Notes under the pieces: model-generated
The model's input: the letters and a program-made list of their open reading frames with translations, nothing else
Told to the model about the DNA's origin: nothing
Database searches by the model: none
Shown: piece after piece, positions 1-7,499 of the stretch
Numbering within the stretch: position 1 is the stretch's first letter
Layout: each line of letters starts with the position of its first letter
Made by a program: the position numbers and the translations under genes
Source: JADLCX01 sp038251595
GTDB lineage: Bacteria; Planctomycetota; Phycisphaerae; Phycisphaerales; UBA1924
DNA: 10,941 nucleotides
Reading direction: 5' to 3'
Assembly (NCBI GenBank): GCA_038251595.1
Contig: JBBSBC010000128.1
Coordinates: 1 to 10,941 of the forward strand

Positions 1-2
1 TG

Positions 3-560
3 ATGGGAGGCGTGCCGCTGCTGCGCGACTTCTGCACCAACCCGCTTCCGGAGGTGAGGGCCGTCACATCAAGGGGTGGGAACATTGATTATGAGTTTGT
101 GGACCGGGGTGTTGGGCTAGCCTCGGCCCTGACGGTGTATACCGCTGATATCCGCAGAGGGTTGGGTGGTTGTTTGAAACGTGAAGACGTGAACACGATG
201 AACGCGCTGTACCTCTCGATCAGGCAGCCGCTGGAGTTGGGTGTGATTGATCTGTGGGCACCGCGCAGCACGTTCGGCGACTTTCGCCCGTATGCGATGA
301 GCGTGAGCGCAATCAATGGTGAGTCGAACTCGGAACCGCCAACGAGTTGGTACCAGCTTCCGTTGCCGGAGAGTGCCGAGCGGCTGGGGTTTGGCCTTGA
401 TGCCGCGCCGATCGCCGATGCGCCTGAGTATGTCGGCGCCATGAAACGGGTCTTTGATCGGCTGGGGTGGGACCCGGCGGGGTATGAGCTGCATCGGCTG
501 AGCGTCGAGTATCCGGTGATGGGGACGCGCTTGGTGATGCTGGTTGACCTGCCAGCGTGA
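3..560 (+). CDS. hypothetical protein, possibly 5'-truncated by the window edge
   Basis: An open frame of 185 codons runs from an ATG at base 3 to a TGA at 558-560. I do not recognise the family. The frame is open to the first base of the window, so the ATG at base 3 may be internal and the true start may lie outside; no ribosome binding site can be judged. The composition is that of a real soluble protein: aromatic residues are spread evenly, no long hydrophobic segment is visible, and G/C-ending codons are favoured in the second half. The middle is rich in short polar stretches, and the C-terminal third alternates helix-like segments (around residues 140-160) with a beta-like end reading LVMLVDLPA. 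Overlapping minus-strand frames look like shadows, with Arg/Pro/Ser-rich composition. No function is proposed. Confidence 0.6.
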   Translation: MGGVPLLRDFCTNPLPEVRAVTSRGGNIDYEFVDRGVGLASALTVYTADIRRGLGGCLKREDVNTMNALYLSIRQPLELGVIDLWAPRSTFGDFRPYAMSVSAINGESNSEPPTSWYQLPLPESAERLGFGLDAAPIADAPEYVGAMKRVFDRLGWDPAGYELHRLSVEYPVMGTRLVMLVDLPA

Positions 561-628
561 AACCAGAGGGATGAGCACGCTCGTTGCTGGCTGGTGCATA
601 CGACCGCGGGTCGGAGGCGTCCGTGCTG

Positions 629-650
629 AACATGCCGAGTGCCGCATGTT
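629..650. repeat. inverted repeat, 7-bp stem
   Basis: AACATGC (629-635) and GCATGTT (644-650) are perfect inverted complements around an 8-base loop. It lies 69 bases after the stop codon of the first gene. There is no T-run after it, so a role as a terminator of that gene is possible but weak. Confidence 0.25.
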
Positions 651-856
651 GTCGGGTCTTATGTTGGTGCGTTGGACACGATTTTTCTCACCTTAATATG
701 CGCGCGCCTTGCAAATGCCAGAGGCCCGCTCACTCTTAACTCCAGCGTACCCTGGATGTACGCGCTTCGTACACGGCGGACGAGCACACCTCATTTTCGA
801 GCGTGCCCGAACCGTGGTCCGATGCGTTGCACACGATGCTTTCCGGCAATGAATCT

Positions 857-880
857 GCCGTTTGCCAACGGTTTCTTTTC
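857..880 (+). terminator. possible intrinsic terminator-like hairpin
   Basis: CCGTT (858-862) pairs with AACGG (867-871) around the loop TGCC; a G-T wobble (857/872) could add a sixth pair. The stem is followed directly by the T-rich stretch TTTCTTTTC (872-880). The geometry is that of a short Rho-independent terminator on the plus strand. It lies about 300 bases after the first gene and 150 bases before the pseudopilin start, so it would end either a long 3' transcript or a short leader transcript. The stem is short, so chance is quite possible. Confidence 0.3.
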
Positions 881-1018
881 ACCGTGCGCTCACCCGCAAT
901 GCGCGGTGTTGCGACATTCATCAAAATTGTTCACAGAAGTTTAACTCAATCGCCGACATTCCTTTACGGACACGCGCCACAAGTTGCGCGGTGCTCGCAC
1001 GATCGGCGGAACCACCGC

Positions 1019-1024
1019 GGAGGG
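1019..1024 (+). promoter_or_regulatory. Shine-Dalgarno of the pseudopilin gene
   Basis: GGAGGG lies 8 bases before the ATG at 1033. It is the strongest ribosome binding site nearby and decides the start in favour of 1033 over the upstream in-frame ATG at 862. Confidence 0.7.
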
Positions 1025-1032
1025 TCGGAGCC

Positions 1033-2076
1033 ATGTCGGCATCACGTCGTTCAGCCTCACTTCCTCGCGCATTCACGATGGTCGAACTGCTCGTCACGAT
1101 CGCGATCATCGCCATACTCATCGCCTTGATCCTTCCCTCTCTTAGCGGTGCGCGTGAGAATTCCCGCACGCTGAAGTGCGCGGCCAACACCCGCTCGCTG
1201 GCGCAGGCCATTGCCGTGTATTCAAACGATCATCGAGGGCGTATGCCGCCCGCGTATATCGCGGCCGATACCGCGAGCGCGTTGCCTGCGTGGGCGCTCA
1301 GACAGCCCGGAGACATCGACTCGGAACCCTACATCCATTGGACCCGCATGGTCACCGGCGACATCGGTACAGACGATGTGCAGCCCGAAGCCTTCATGTG
1401 TCCCGCCGCGCCGGATGGTGGCGCACCGGCGCGCCGCCCACAGCTCGGGTTCGCCGAACCCTGGCAGCAGCGGTCTACGGGTCTATCCGACTGGCAGCCG
1501 CCGCGCATGGCCTACACGGTGAATGGCGCGCTCATGCCGCCGGGCACGATGATGGACCACTTTCGACGCAAGGCCAGACTGGTTGATATCGCTGAGGTGA
1601 ATCAGCCGGAGCGCGTCATCCTCGCCACCGAGTTTTATGATGACCAGACCGTCGGTTGGCGCGCGATCGGTGAGTTTGACATCGCCTCGCGGAGCTACCG
1701 CCCCATCATGCCTTTCATCGGTGGCTCCACCGGTCCCATGAACCTGTTCAATGAACCGACGCTGGGTGATGAACCGCGCTTCTTTTACCCGACGAACAAC
1801 TCGGTCTTTGATCTTTCTCAACTCAAGACCATCTACACGTACTTTGGTACGGTCAATGTTATTACATCCAACGCGATTACGTCGATCAACGCCGTCGGCC
1901 GCCGCCACCCGCAGCGCACGCGGCGAGACGGAGGCCTGGCCAACTTTGCCTTTCTCGATGGGCACATAGACCGCATGCACCCGCGGGCGACACTCGAACG
2001 GGAGCTTTGGGGAGATCGCTTCTGGGGCATAACCGGGAACAACGCGGTGGACAAGCGGCAACGCGTTCACCCATGA
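1033..2076 (+). CDS. prepilin-type N-terminal cleavage/methylation domain protein (pseudopilin, H-X9-DG-like family)
   Basis: This encodes a 347-residue type II secretion/type IV-pilin-like prepilin. The first 13 residues form a positively charged leader (RRSASLPRA), followed by F14-T-M-V-E18 and a hydrophobic helix to about residue 37. Cleavage is expected between A13 and F14, with E18 as the conserved +5 Glu; Ala at -1 is less usual than Gly. The globular part ends in a segment reading NFAFLDGH (D309, G310, H311), typical of the large planctomycete pseudopilin family carrying an H-X9-DG domain. The histidine that gives that domain its name is replaced by Asp (D299). Such proteins are inserted in the inner membrane, processed by a prepilin peptidase, and assembled into a pilus-like structure; their individual roles are mostly unknown. 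No secretion or pilus machinery genes adjoin it here. The start at 1033 rests on the GGAGGG site and on leader length. Confidence 0.9.
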   Translation: MSASRRSASLPRAFTMVELLVTIAIIAILIALILPSLSGARENSRTLKCAANTRSLAQAIAVYSNDHRGRMPPAYIAADTASALPAWALRQPGDIDSEPYIHWTRMVTGDIGTDDVQPEAFMCPAAPDGGAPARRPQLGFAEPWQQRSTGLSDWQPPRMAYTVNGALMPPGTMMDHFRRKARLVDIAEVNQPERVILATEFYDDQTVGWRAIGEFDIASRSYRPIMPFIGGSTGPMNLFNEPTLGDEPRFFYPTNNSVFDLSQLKTIYTYFGTVNVITSNAITSINAVGRRHPQRTRRDGGLANFAFLDGHIDRMHPRATLERELWGDRFWGITGNNAVDKRQRVHP

Positions 2077-2170
2077 CTCCCCACTCCCCCCATCCGCAAC
2101 CCCCACCCATCGCGCTGGTAGACGGCCAGGACACCGGCGGCACCGGATGACGGCCGCTTATGGCTGCTGC

Positions 2171-2217
2171 GGTCAGGCCCTGACCAGATTCACGGGCCAC
2201 CCGTGCACCGGGCCCGG
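2171..2217. terminator. hairpin cluster downstream of the pseudopilin gene
   Basis: Several perfect inverted repeats lie side by side: GGTCAG/CTGACC (2171-2176 with 2180-2185, 3-base loop), ACGGG/CCCGT (2192-2196 with 2200-2204, 3-base loop), CGGGCC/GGCCCG (2193-2198 with 2211-2216), and a 10-bp palindrome at 2208-2217. The second and third are mutually exclusive. The cluster starts 95 bases after the pseudopilin stop and may terminate its transcript. There is no T-tract, and GC-rich DNA yields such repeats by chance. Confidence 0.3.
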
Positions 2218-2286
2218 CCGTCAACCAGGGCGACGAGCGGGAAAGGGATGGTAGGTGGATCGGCGGGCCAAAGGTGCGAACAAAGA

Positions 2287-2341
2287 CCACATTTGTGGAC
2301 AATTCGATTGGTAGGGCTTCTGGATCAATTGTGCGGACAAT
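2287..2341. promoter_or_regulatory. overlapping small palindromes, possible operator sites
   Basis: CCACA-TT-TGTGG (2287-2298) overlaps TTGT-GG-ACAA (2293-2302), and a related element ATTGT-GCGG-ACAAT lies at 2328-2341. The shared core TTGTG...GGACAAT appears twice with starts 36 bases apart, about three and a half helical turns. The pair sits 50-110 bases before the PIN-TRAM start, where a regulator could bind. No known operator is recognised, so this is inference from symmetry and place. Confidence 0.3.
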
Positions 2342-2392
2342 GTACGCTGGATAGGACCGAGTGCTCACCACCTCGCTTACTAAACTCTCAAC

Positions 2393-3862
2393 ATGAACCA
2401 GCGCCCGGACCATCCATTGGAAAGCTCGGAGAAGCAAAGACGGTTCATTGTCCGTCTTGTGCGGATGGCTTTTTTCATTGTCATCACCACCGTGGCCCTC
2501 GTGACGGTCATTCAGCGCGCCAGTGATCGGGGGGGAGATCAGCCGGGATTCACGGCGGCCACACGACCGACGCAGACGACCGCGCCGGCCAATCGGACCG
2601 GGGGTTCGCAGACCCCGGCGGCGAGCATCGCCGCGGAGATCGAGATTCCCTGGTGGGTGCCTGTTGCGATTGCGGTGGGGCTTTTCGGGATCGTGGTGTT
2701 GATCGATCTGGCGACTCCCAACAAAAAGATATCGAGCATCTCGGGGGTGCTCTTTGGACTGCTGGCCGGTGTGCTGGCGACGGTGGCCATCAGCGCGGTG
2801 ATTGAGCTTGCGCTACAGGTGTGGCTGCCCGAACGCGCGCTGCTGGCGATCAGACCGTTGATCCTGCTCATCAAGCCGCTGCTCGGAATCGCCCTCTGCT
2901 ATCTGGGCATCACCACCGTGCTGCAAACGCAGGATGACTTTCGCCTCGTGATTCCGTATGTTGAGTTTTCCAAGCAGATTCGCGGCACCAAGCCGCTGGT
3001 ACTCGACACCTCAGCGCTGATCGACGCAAGGGTTGCGGATCTGGGCGCGACGGGGCTTATTCAAGCGCCGCTGATCATTCCTCGGTTTGTGGTGGCGGAA
3101 CTGCAGGCTCTTGCGGATTCATCGGACAAGCTGAAGCGTGCCCGCGGCCGGCGCGGGCTTGAAGTGGTGACCAGGCTTCAGCGGCAGGGAACGATCGATG
3201 TCACGATCGACGACACGCCGGTGGCGTCGATGGCGGTCGATCAGATGCTGGTCGAACTTACACAGCGCTTGACCGGTCGATTGGTCACCACCGATCTGGG
3301 GTTGACGCGGGTGGCGCAGATTCAGGGTGTGATGGTGCTGAACATGCACGAGATCGCCGCGGCGTGCAAGCCGGCACTGATTCCCGGTGAGCAGATCGTG
3401 CTGAAGGTTGTCAAGGGTGGCGAGCAGGCGGGGCAGGGTGTAGGGTATCTCGATGACGGCACGATGGTGGTGGTTGAACACGGAGCGATGTTGATCGGGA
3501 GCGAATCGCAGGTGCTGGTGACCAGCACGCTGCAAACCGCGGCGGGCAGAATGGTCTTTGCCAAGCCGCTGCCGGGCGCGACGGAGCCGCGAAGAACGGT
3601 AGAATCTGAGGGTGCGCCGATGGTTTCGCAGACGCATGGGGCGGAGGTCACGGTGAAATCACACGATGGTGAGTGGACCGTGGCTGATCCGGGTAGCGAT
3701 GCGGCGGAGAGCGCGAGCGAGCACGAGGTCGATCCACGCAAGGGCGATCAGGTCAGGCCCGCGGGCATAACAGGGGTCGCCACGCCTTCCATGCCCGGTG
3801 GACCGTTTCCCCCGAAACCACCGGTGCGGAAGCCACCGAGCCTGAGAAACCCAAGGCGGTAG
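2393..3862 (+). CDS. membrane-anchored PIN-TRAM domain protein (YacL-like)
   Basis: This 489-residue protein has four likely membrane helices (about residues 22-42, 83-103, 115-140 and 150-172), then a cytoplasmic PIN nuclease-fold domain and a TRAM domain. In the PIN part, LDTSALID carries D205; E236 lies in VVAELQ; D245 in SSDKLKRARGRRG; D301 in TTDLGL. These are the acidic positions expected to bind the metal ion. TRAM, a predicted nucleic-acid-binding beta-barrel, covers about 335-395 and includes GYLDDGTMVVVEHG and AGRMVFAKP. The order matches Bacillus subtilis YacL. Known PIN domains often cut RNA; the target here is unknown. Beyond residue 400 is an extra acidic and proline-rich tail ending in KPPVRKPPSLRNPRR, likely disordered. 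No Shine-Dalgarno is visible before the ATG, but a -10-like TACTAA (2378-2383) ends 9 bases upstream, so a leaderless message is possible. It converges with the receiver gene, with 68 bases between. Confidence 0.9.
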   Translation: MNQRPDHPLESSEKQRRFIVRLVRMAFFIVITTVALVTVIQRASDRGGDQPGFTAATRPTQTTAPANRTGGSQTPAASIAAEIEIPWWVPVAIAVGLFGIVVLIDLATPNKKISSISGVLFGLLAGVLATVAISAVIELALQVWLPERALLAIRPLILLIKPLLGIALCYLGITTVLQTQDDFRLVIPYVEFSKQIRGTKPLVLDTSALIDARVADLGATGLIQAPLIIPRFVVAELQALADSSDKLKRARGRRGLEVVTRLQRQGTIDVTIDDTPVASMAVDQMLVELTQRLTGRLVTTDLGLTRVAQIQGVMVLNMHEIAAACKPALIPGEQIVLKVVKGGEQAGQGVGYLDDGTMVVVEHGAMLIGSESQVLVTSTLQTAAGRMVFAKPLPGATEPRRTVESEGAPMVSQTHGAEVTVKSHDGEWTVADPGSDAAESASEHEVDPRKGDQVRPAGITGVATPSMPGGPFPPKPPVRKPPSLRNPRR

Positions 3863-3930
3863 GCGTGCAGGCAAAGGACAATCGACGGCAAGCGATGGAG
3901 TGAAGGATGTCGAGCGTCGCAGCGACCCGA

Positions 3931-4695
3931 TCAGCCACATGTGCAGTTGGCGGGCCATGAGGTCTTGCCAGCGGCCACTTCGCGAATCACTCGTAGGATG
4001 GTGGTGGGATCATCGTTCTTCGAGATCGCGCCGCACGCCCCGGCGGCGGCGGTCCGAAGGATGAACGCCTGATCGTCGTAGCCACTGTAAATGATCACGT
4101 GGGTGTTTGCGTAGTGGGTCTTGAGCTGCTTGGTTACGAGAAGAGGATCCTTCCCGGGCATGGTGGCATCAAGAAGCACAATCAGGGGTGGCCCATCGGG
4201 GCGGCCAGCGGTCGCTTCGCGAACAGCGGACTCGAGATTGTCGGCCGTTGCGAGACAAGCTTCGCAGTGCATATCGATCTGGGCATCGATGATGAGGCGG
4301 AGCCCGGCGGTGATGTCCACGTTATCATCGACGCAGATCACCCGTATAGGCGTCTGAATCCGAGGAGACGAGTCTGCGGGCGCGATCGGCGGAGCAGGGG
4401 TGAGTGCGCTTGAAACATCGGGGAGCGACGCTATGAGCGGTTGAGACTTAAGAATGTAGGAATGGGCTTGCAACAGACGGGCGGCCTGCACCACGAGATC
4501 TCGCAGCAAGGCAAGCTCTTCGCTCATCGAGTCGTAGGCTTCCTTGAACTTCTCTTCATTGAAGTGATGACGCTCGAGATTCTCCAGCTCGAAGAGCAGA
4601 ACAGCGACAGCATTGCCCAGCGCGTGGGCGAGCATCGCACCTTCAGGGCGCTGAACAGCGGGCGTGGTGGGGGTGTTTGGGTGAACCGCATCCAT
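3931..4695 (-). CDS. response regulator with N-terminal DHp-like segment and C-terminal receiver domain
   Basis: The 254-residue product has two parts. Residues 115-245 form a receiver domain: acidic pair D123/D124, phospho-acceptor D176 (LIVLLDATMPG), switch Ser S204 (YSGYDD) and Lys K226 (SKNDD). It looks like the NarL/FixJ type, yet the protein ends at CTCG, about ten residues after the receiver, with no helix-turn-helix. The bases after the stop show no HTH in any frame, so this is not a simple frameshift. Residues 20-82 resemble a helical hairpin of the histidine-kinase dimerisation type: H24-A-L-G-N-A-V-A-V recalls the H-box form H-x-L-x-N, and a second helix follows at 48-78. No ATPase domain is present. 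A proline-rich linker (99-117) joins the parts. The gene starts 16 bases after the hybrid kinase stop, so the two are surely an operon and H24 may accept or pass phosphate. The start lacks a strong Shine-Dalgarno. Confidence 0.88.
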   Translation of the reverse strand: MDAVHPNTPTTPAVQRPEGAMLAHALGNAVAVLLFELENLERHHFNEEKFKEAYDSMSEELALLRDLVVQAARLLQAHSYILKSQPLIASLPDVSSALTPAPPIAPADSSPRIQTPIRVICVDDNVDITAGLRLIIDAQIDMHCEACLATADNLESAVREATAGRPDGPPLIVLLDATMPGKDPLLVTKQLKTHYANTHVIIYSGYDDQAFILRTAAAGACGAISKNDDPTTILRVIREVAAGKTSWPANCTCG

Positions 4696-4711
4696 GGAAG
4701 ATGTCCACAGT

Positions 4712-7435
4712 TTAGACCATTGGCGCCTCCATCAGCAGCAGAAGTTCGTCAAAATTTGCGGGTTTGGTCAGGTGGGCATCAAAGCCCGCTTCCTTGGCCA
4801 GCGCAACGTCGGTCTCACGTCCATACCCGGTGAGGGCGATCAGCCGCATGCTTTCACCTGCGAATCCGAGCACGGACGAGGTGCGGAGTTGTCGAGCCAC
4901 TTCATAGCCGTTGAGGCCGGGAAGCCCAATATCAAGCAAGACCACATCGGCCCGCCATTGGAGAGCGACTTTTAAACCGTCGATTCCGTTGTACGCACTT
5001 TGAACGGCAAAGCCTTTCTGCCGCAGCGTGCTCGTGAGCATCAAGACCAGATCGATGTTGTCATCCACCACGAGGACGCGGGTGCCGTCGATACGCTGGG
5101 CGGGGAGCGCAAAGGTAGTTGGTGGCTCCATCGGTTGCGGCGGGAGAGCAAGCCGGAGACTCACGATGAACTCAGAGCCTGAAGTTGCATCTTTGGGTGG
5201 GCTGTTCGCGTCGAGCGTGCCGCCGTGCAGATTCACCAATCGGTGGGCCAGCGAGAGGCCGATGCCCAGCCCGCCTTGCGACCGATCAAGAGAACGATCC
5301 GCTTGTGTGAAGAGATCGAAGATGTGGGGAAGGAGTTCCTTGTCGATACCGACACCGTTGTCGATGACGCGCACACGTGCATGGGATGCATCCTTAGGTT
5401 GCTCGCAACGAACCTCGATGAGCCCGCCGTCGGGCGTGTACTTGGCGGCGTTGGTGAGGATGTTGAGGAAGACTTCTTCCAAGCGCGTGGCATCGGCGTT
5501 AACCCAGACACCCCCGCCGGTTCCCTCATCGCACAGGTGCAGTTTAAGCGTGTGCTTGTGCTGCACCATGAGAGGCGTGACGGACTCGACCGCGCGCCTC
5601 ACAACCTGGTTGAGGTCGAGCGTCCGCAGATCAAGGCGGATGCGCCCGCTGACCAGACGCGCGACTTCCAGAAGATCGTTTACGAGATTGGTGAGGTGGC
5701 CCACCTGCCGCTCAATGATCTCGCGGGCCTGCTGCTGAACAGGGTTGTCGTTGCCGCGTTCGTGCATCTTGAGCAGGTAGACCGCGGAGCGGATCGGTGC
5801 GAGGGGGCTGCGCAGCTCGTGGCTGAGCATGGCGAGGAACTCATCTTTGCGTTGAGACTCATCGGCCATGGCCCTAGCCTGCTCGGCGATCTTGGTCTCC
5901 ATTCTTACGCGCTCGGAAATATCGCGCACGTTGCACTGGGCGACCAGTTGGTCGCCCTCGTGGTAGACGTTGGCAACAAACTCGACCTGGACCTTCTTGC
6001 CGAGCTGGTTGCGCACGGGGAGATGTTCGTAACGGATGTACCCCGTGCTCTGAAGTTCGCGGAAAGCTTCCTTGTTCGCTTCGACATCGGCGAACATGCC
6101 GATTTCGTAAAGCTCCTTGCCGATAAGTTTGTCGCTGGTCAGGCCAACGAGTGAGGCCATGAAGGCGTTGGCATCGATGACCTGGCCCGAAAGGGCATCG
6201 AGAATCAGGATGCCATCCTTCGCGGACTCGAAGAGGCGGCGGTAGCGGACTTCAGAAACCTGCACACGATGCTCAGAGCGATTCCGCTCGGTGGTATTGG
6301 TGAAGAGGACGGCGACTCTTCGGGTTTCTGGGCCACCGACGCGGGCCGCGTAAATGTCGAACCAGCTGTTGTCCAACTCTTTGACGAGGAGCTCGATCCT
6401 GATCGGCTCGCCCGTGGCGACGACGCGTGCGTAGGTCTCGACCCAGATCGGCTCGATCGCGGGCACGAGTTCGAGGATGCGCTTGCCGACGGCATCGGGA
6501 ATTCCCGATTGCTTGGCGAAGGCGGGGTTGACCTCGATAAAGCGGTAATCAAAGGCTTTGCCGCTTGCATCGTACACCAACTCGATGATGGCAAATCCCT
6601 CATCGATCGAGTTGAAAAGAGTGCCGTACCGTTCTTCCTTGGCGCGAAGAGCGAGCTCGACGGCGCGGCGATCGGTGATATCTTCGATGGCCAGCAGGAT
6701 CAGCTCGGAGTGGTTCCCCGGCCTGCGCACGCGGCGGGCGTTGAGGAGCATGGTCTTGCGGCCGATACCCTCGAACTCGTGATCGACCTCGAAGCCCTCG
6801 AAGACATTGTCGCGCGGCAGGACTTCTTCGAGCAGGATGCGCAGCCGCGGGATGTTCCACTGACCATCGCCGAGTTCGTAGACATAACGACCCTCGGTCG
6901 CGGCTCGCTCGACACCAAAGGTTTGATAGAAGGCGAGGTTGGCGCTCACTATGCGCAGGTCGCCGCTCAGGACGAGGAAGGGTTCACGCTGAGTTTCAAG
7001 GATGTTGGATGCGTAGTCCATCGCATCTTTGATCAATCGTTCCTGACGGTATCGCTCGGTGATATCGCGGAAGACCAGGACGGCACCGGCGATCTCGCCC
7101 TTCTCGTTGCGGATGGGGGCAGCACTGTCATCAATTGGTCGCTCGGTTCCATCCTTTGAGATCAGGAGGGTGTGGTTGGCCAGGCCCACGATCACACCTT
7201 CGGTCAAACAGCGCAGCGCGGGATTCTCGACCTCGTCGCGCGTCTCGTGATTGACGATGTGGAAAACTTCCTTGAGGTTTCGCCCGATCGCTTCCTGCTC
7301 GGTCCAGCCCGTCAAAGTCTGCGCTACCGGGTTGAGCATCGTGACATGTCCGCGCTCATCGGTGGTAGCTACACCATCGCCGATGCTCGAGAGCGTGACG
7401 CGCAGCCCATCGACGGCATTTCTTAGGTCGCGCAT
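4712..7435 (-). CDS. soluble PAS-domain hybrid histidine kinase
   Basis: This 907-residue kinase has no membrane segment and should sense inside the cell. Four PAS-like domains run at about 12-127, 140-255, 265-385 and 395-510; each ends in a DIT/DIS-type stretch (FRDITER, IEDITDR, TNTTER, VRDISER). The HisKA domain (530-595) has the H-box SHELRSPLAPI with phospho-acceptor H539. The ATPase domain (645-765) has the N-box N658/N662 in LNILTNAAKYTP, the G1 box DNGVGID (692-698) and the G2 box GGLGIGL (721-727). A C-terminal receiver (785-900) keeps D791/D792, D835 (LLDIGLPG), T869 and K891. All catalytic residues look intact. The kinase should autophosphorylate on H539, pass phosphate to D835, and perhaps on to the protein encoded just downstream. 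Ligands of the PAS domains cannot be told; I see no clear haem or flavin motif. The start is supported by AAGGAG 5 bases upstream. Long plus-strand frames inside this gene are antisense shadows. Confidence 0.95.
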   Translation of the reverse strand: MRDLRNAVDGLRVTLSSIGDGVATTDERGHVTMLNPVAQTLTGWTEQEAIGRNLKEVFHIVNHETRDEVENPALRCLTEGVIVGLANHTLLISKDGTERPIDDSAAPIRNEKGEIAGAVLVFRDITERYRQERLIKDAMDYASNILETQREPFLVLSGDLRIVSANLAFYQTFGVERAATEGRYVYELGDGQWNIPRLRILLEEVLPRDNVFEGFEVDHEFEGIGRKTMLLNARRVRRPGNHSELILLAIEDITDRRAVELALRAKEERYGTLFNSIDEGFAIIELVYDASGKAFDYRFIEVNPAFAKQSGIPDAVGKRILELVPAIEPIWVETYARVVATGEPIRIELLVKELDNSWFDIYAARVGGPETRRVAVLFTNTTERNRSEHRVQVSEVRYRRLFESAKDGILILDALSGQVIDANAFMASLVGLTSDKLIGKELYEIGMFADVEANKEAFRELQSTGYIRYEHLPVRNQLGKKVQVEFVANVYHEGDQLVAQCNVRDISERVRMETKIAEQARAMADESQRKDEFLAMLSHELRSPLAPIRSAVYLLKMHERGNDNPVQQQAREIIERQVGHLTNLVNDLLEVARLVSGRIRLDLRTLDLNQVVRRAVESVTPLMVQHKHTLKLHLCDEGTGGGVWVNADATRLEEVFLNILTNAAKYTPDGGLIEVRCEQPKDASHARVRVIDNGVGIDKELLPHIFDLFTQADRSLDRSQGGLGIGLSLAHRLVNLHGGTLDANSPPKDATSGSEFIVSLRLALPPQPMEPPTTFALPAQRIDGTRVLVVDDNIDLVLMLTSTLRQKGFAVQSAYNGIDGLKVALQWRADVVLLDIGLPGLNGYEVARQLRTSSVLGFAGESMRLIALTGYGRETDVALAKEAGFDAHLTKPANFDELLLLMEAPMV

Positions 7436-7440
7436 GACTG

Positions 7441-7446
7441 CTCCTT
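7441..7446 (-). promoter_or_regulatory. Shine-Dalgarno of the hybrid kinase gene
   Basis: On the minus strand AAGGAG stands 5 bases before the kinase ATG at 7435. This is a strong match and fixes the start. Confidence 0.75.
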
Positions 7447-7499
7447 ACCCGGTGCAGTCCCGCCGGCAGGTCTCAACTGGAAACCACAACGATATCCCG

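Larger units (their letters stand above)
561..1032. other. intergenic region without a convincing gene
   Basis: About 470 bases separate the first gene from the pseudopilin gene. The longest plus-strand frames (639-944, and the upstream extension of the pseudopilin frame from 862) are Cys/Arg/His-rich and have no family look, so I read this as non-coding. It holds two small hairpins, listed separately, and presumably the promoter of the pseudopilin gene, but I could not pick a -35/-10 pair with confidence. I see no tRNA and no recognisable riboswitch. Confidence 0.5.
2077..2392. other. intergenic region, hairpin-rich, upstream of the PIN-TRAM gene
   Basis: No coding sequence is evident in these 316 bases. 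The left part begins with a C-rich stretch after the pseudopilin stop, the middle has the hairpin cluster at 2171-2217, and the right part, which is more AT-rich, has three short palindromes at 2287-2341 and should contain the promoter of the PIN-TRAM gene. The minus-strand frame across 1886-2437 has no protein-like character. Confidence 0.5.

Noticed and set aside
639..944. 101-codon plus-strand frame between the first gene and the pseudopilin gene
   Set aside because: GTG start without a ribosome site, Cys/Arg/Pro-rich composition, no domain; it also runs through the terminator-like hairpin.
862..1032. Upstream extension of the pseudopilin frame
   Set aside because: It would bury the prepilin leader 57 residues inside the protein; the GGAGGG site points to 1033.
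1886..2437. 183-codon minus-strand frame across the pseudopilin 3' end and gap
   Set aside because: Arg/Ser/Gly-rich, overlaps a well-supported gene, no motif.
3863..3930. Terminator between the convergent PIN-TRAM and receiver genes
   Set aside because: Only GTCGC-A-GCGAC (3916-3926) is found, with a loop too small for a stable hairpin and no T-tract.
3753..3938. Frameshifted HTH remnant after the receiver protein
   Set aside because: The minus-strand frames after the stop show no LuxR-type helix-turn-helix and lie opposite the PIN-TRAM tail, so the missing output domain is not a recent frameshift here.
5225..6154. 309-codon plus-strand open frame
   Set aside because: It lies wholly inside the hybrid kinase gene on the other strand, whose motifs are complete; the plus frame has no recognisable domain and is an antisense shadow of GC-rich coding DNA.
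6269..7159. 296-codon plus-strand open frame
   Set aside because: Also antisense to the kinase PAS domains; Asp/Gly/Leu-rich without family motifs, so a shadow.
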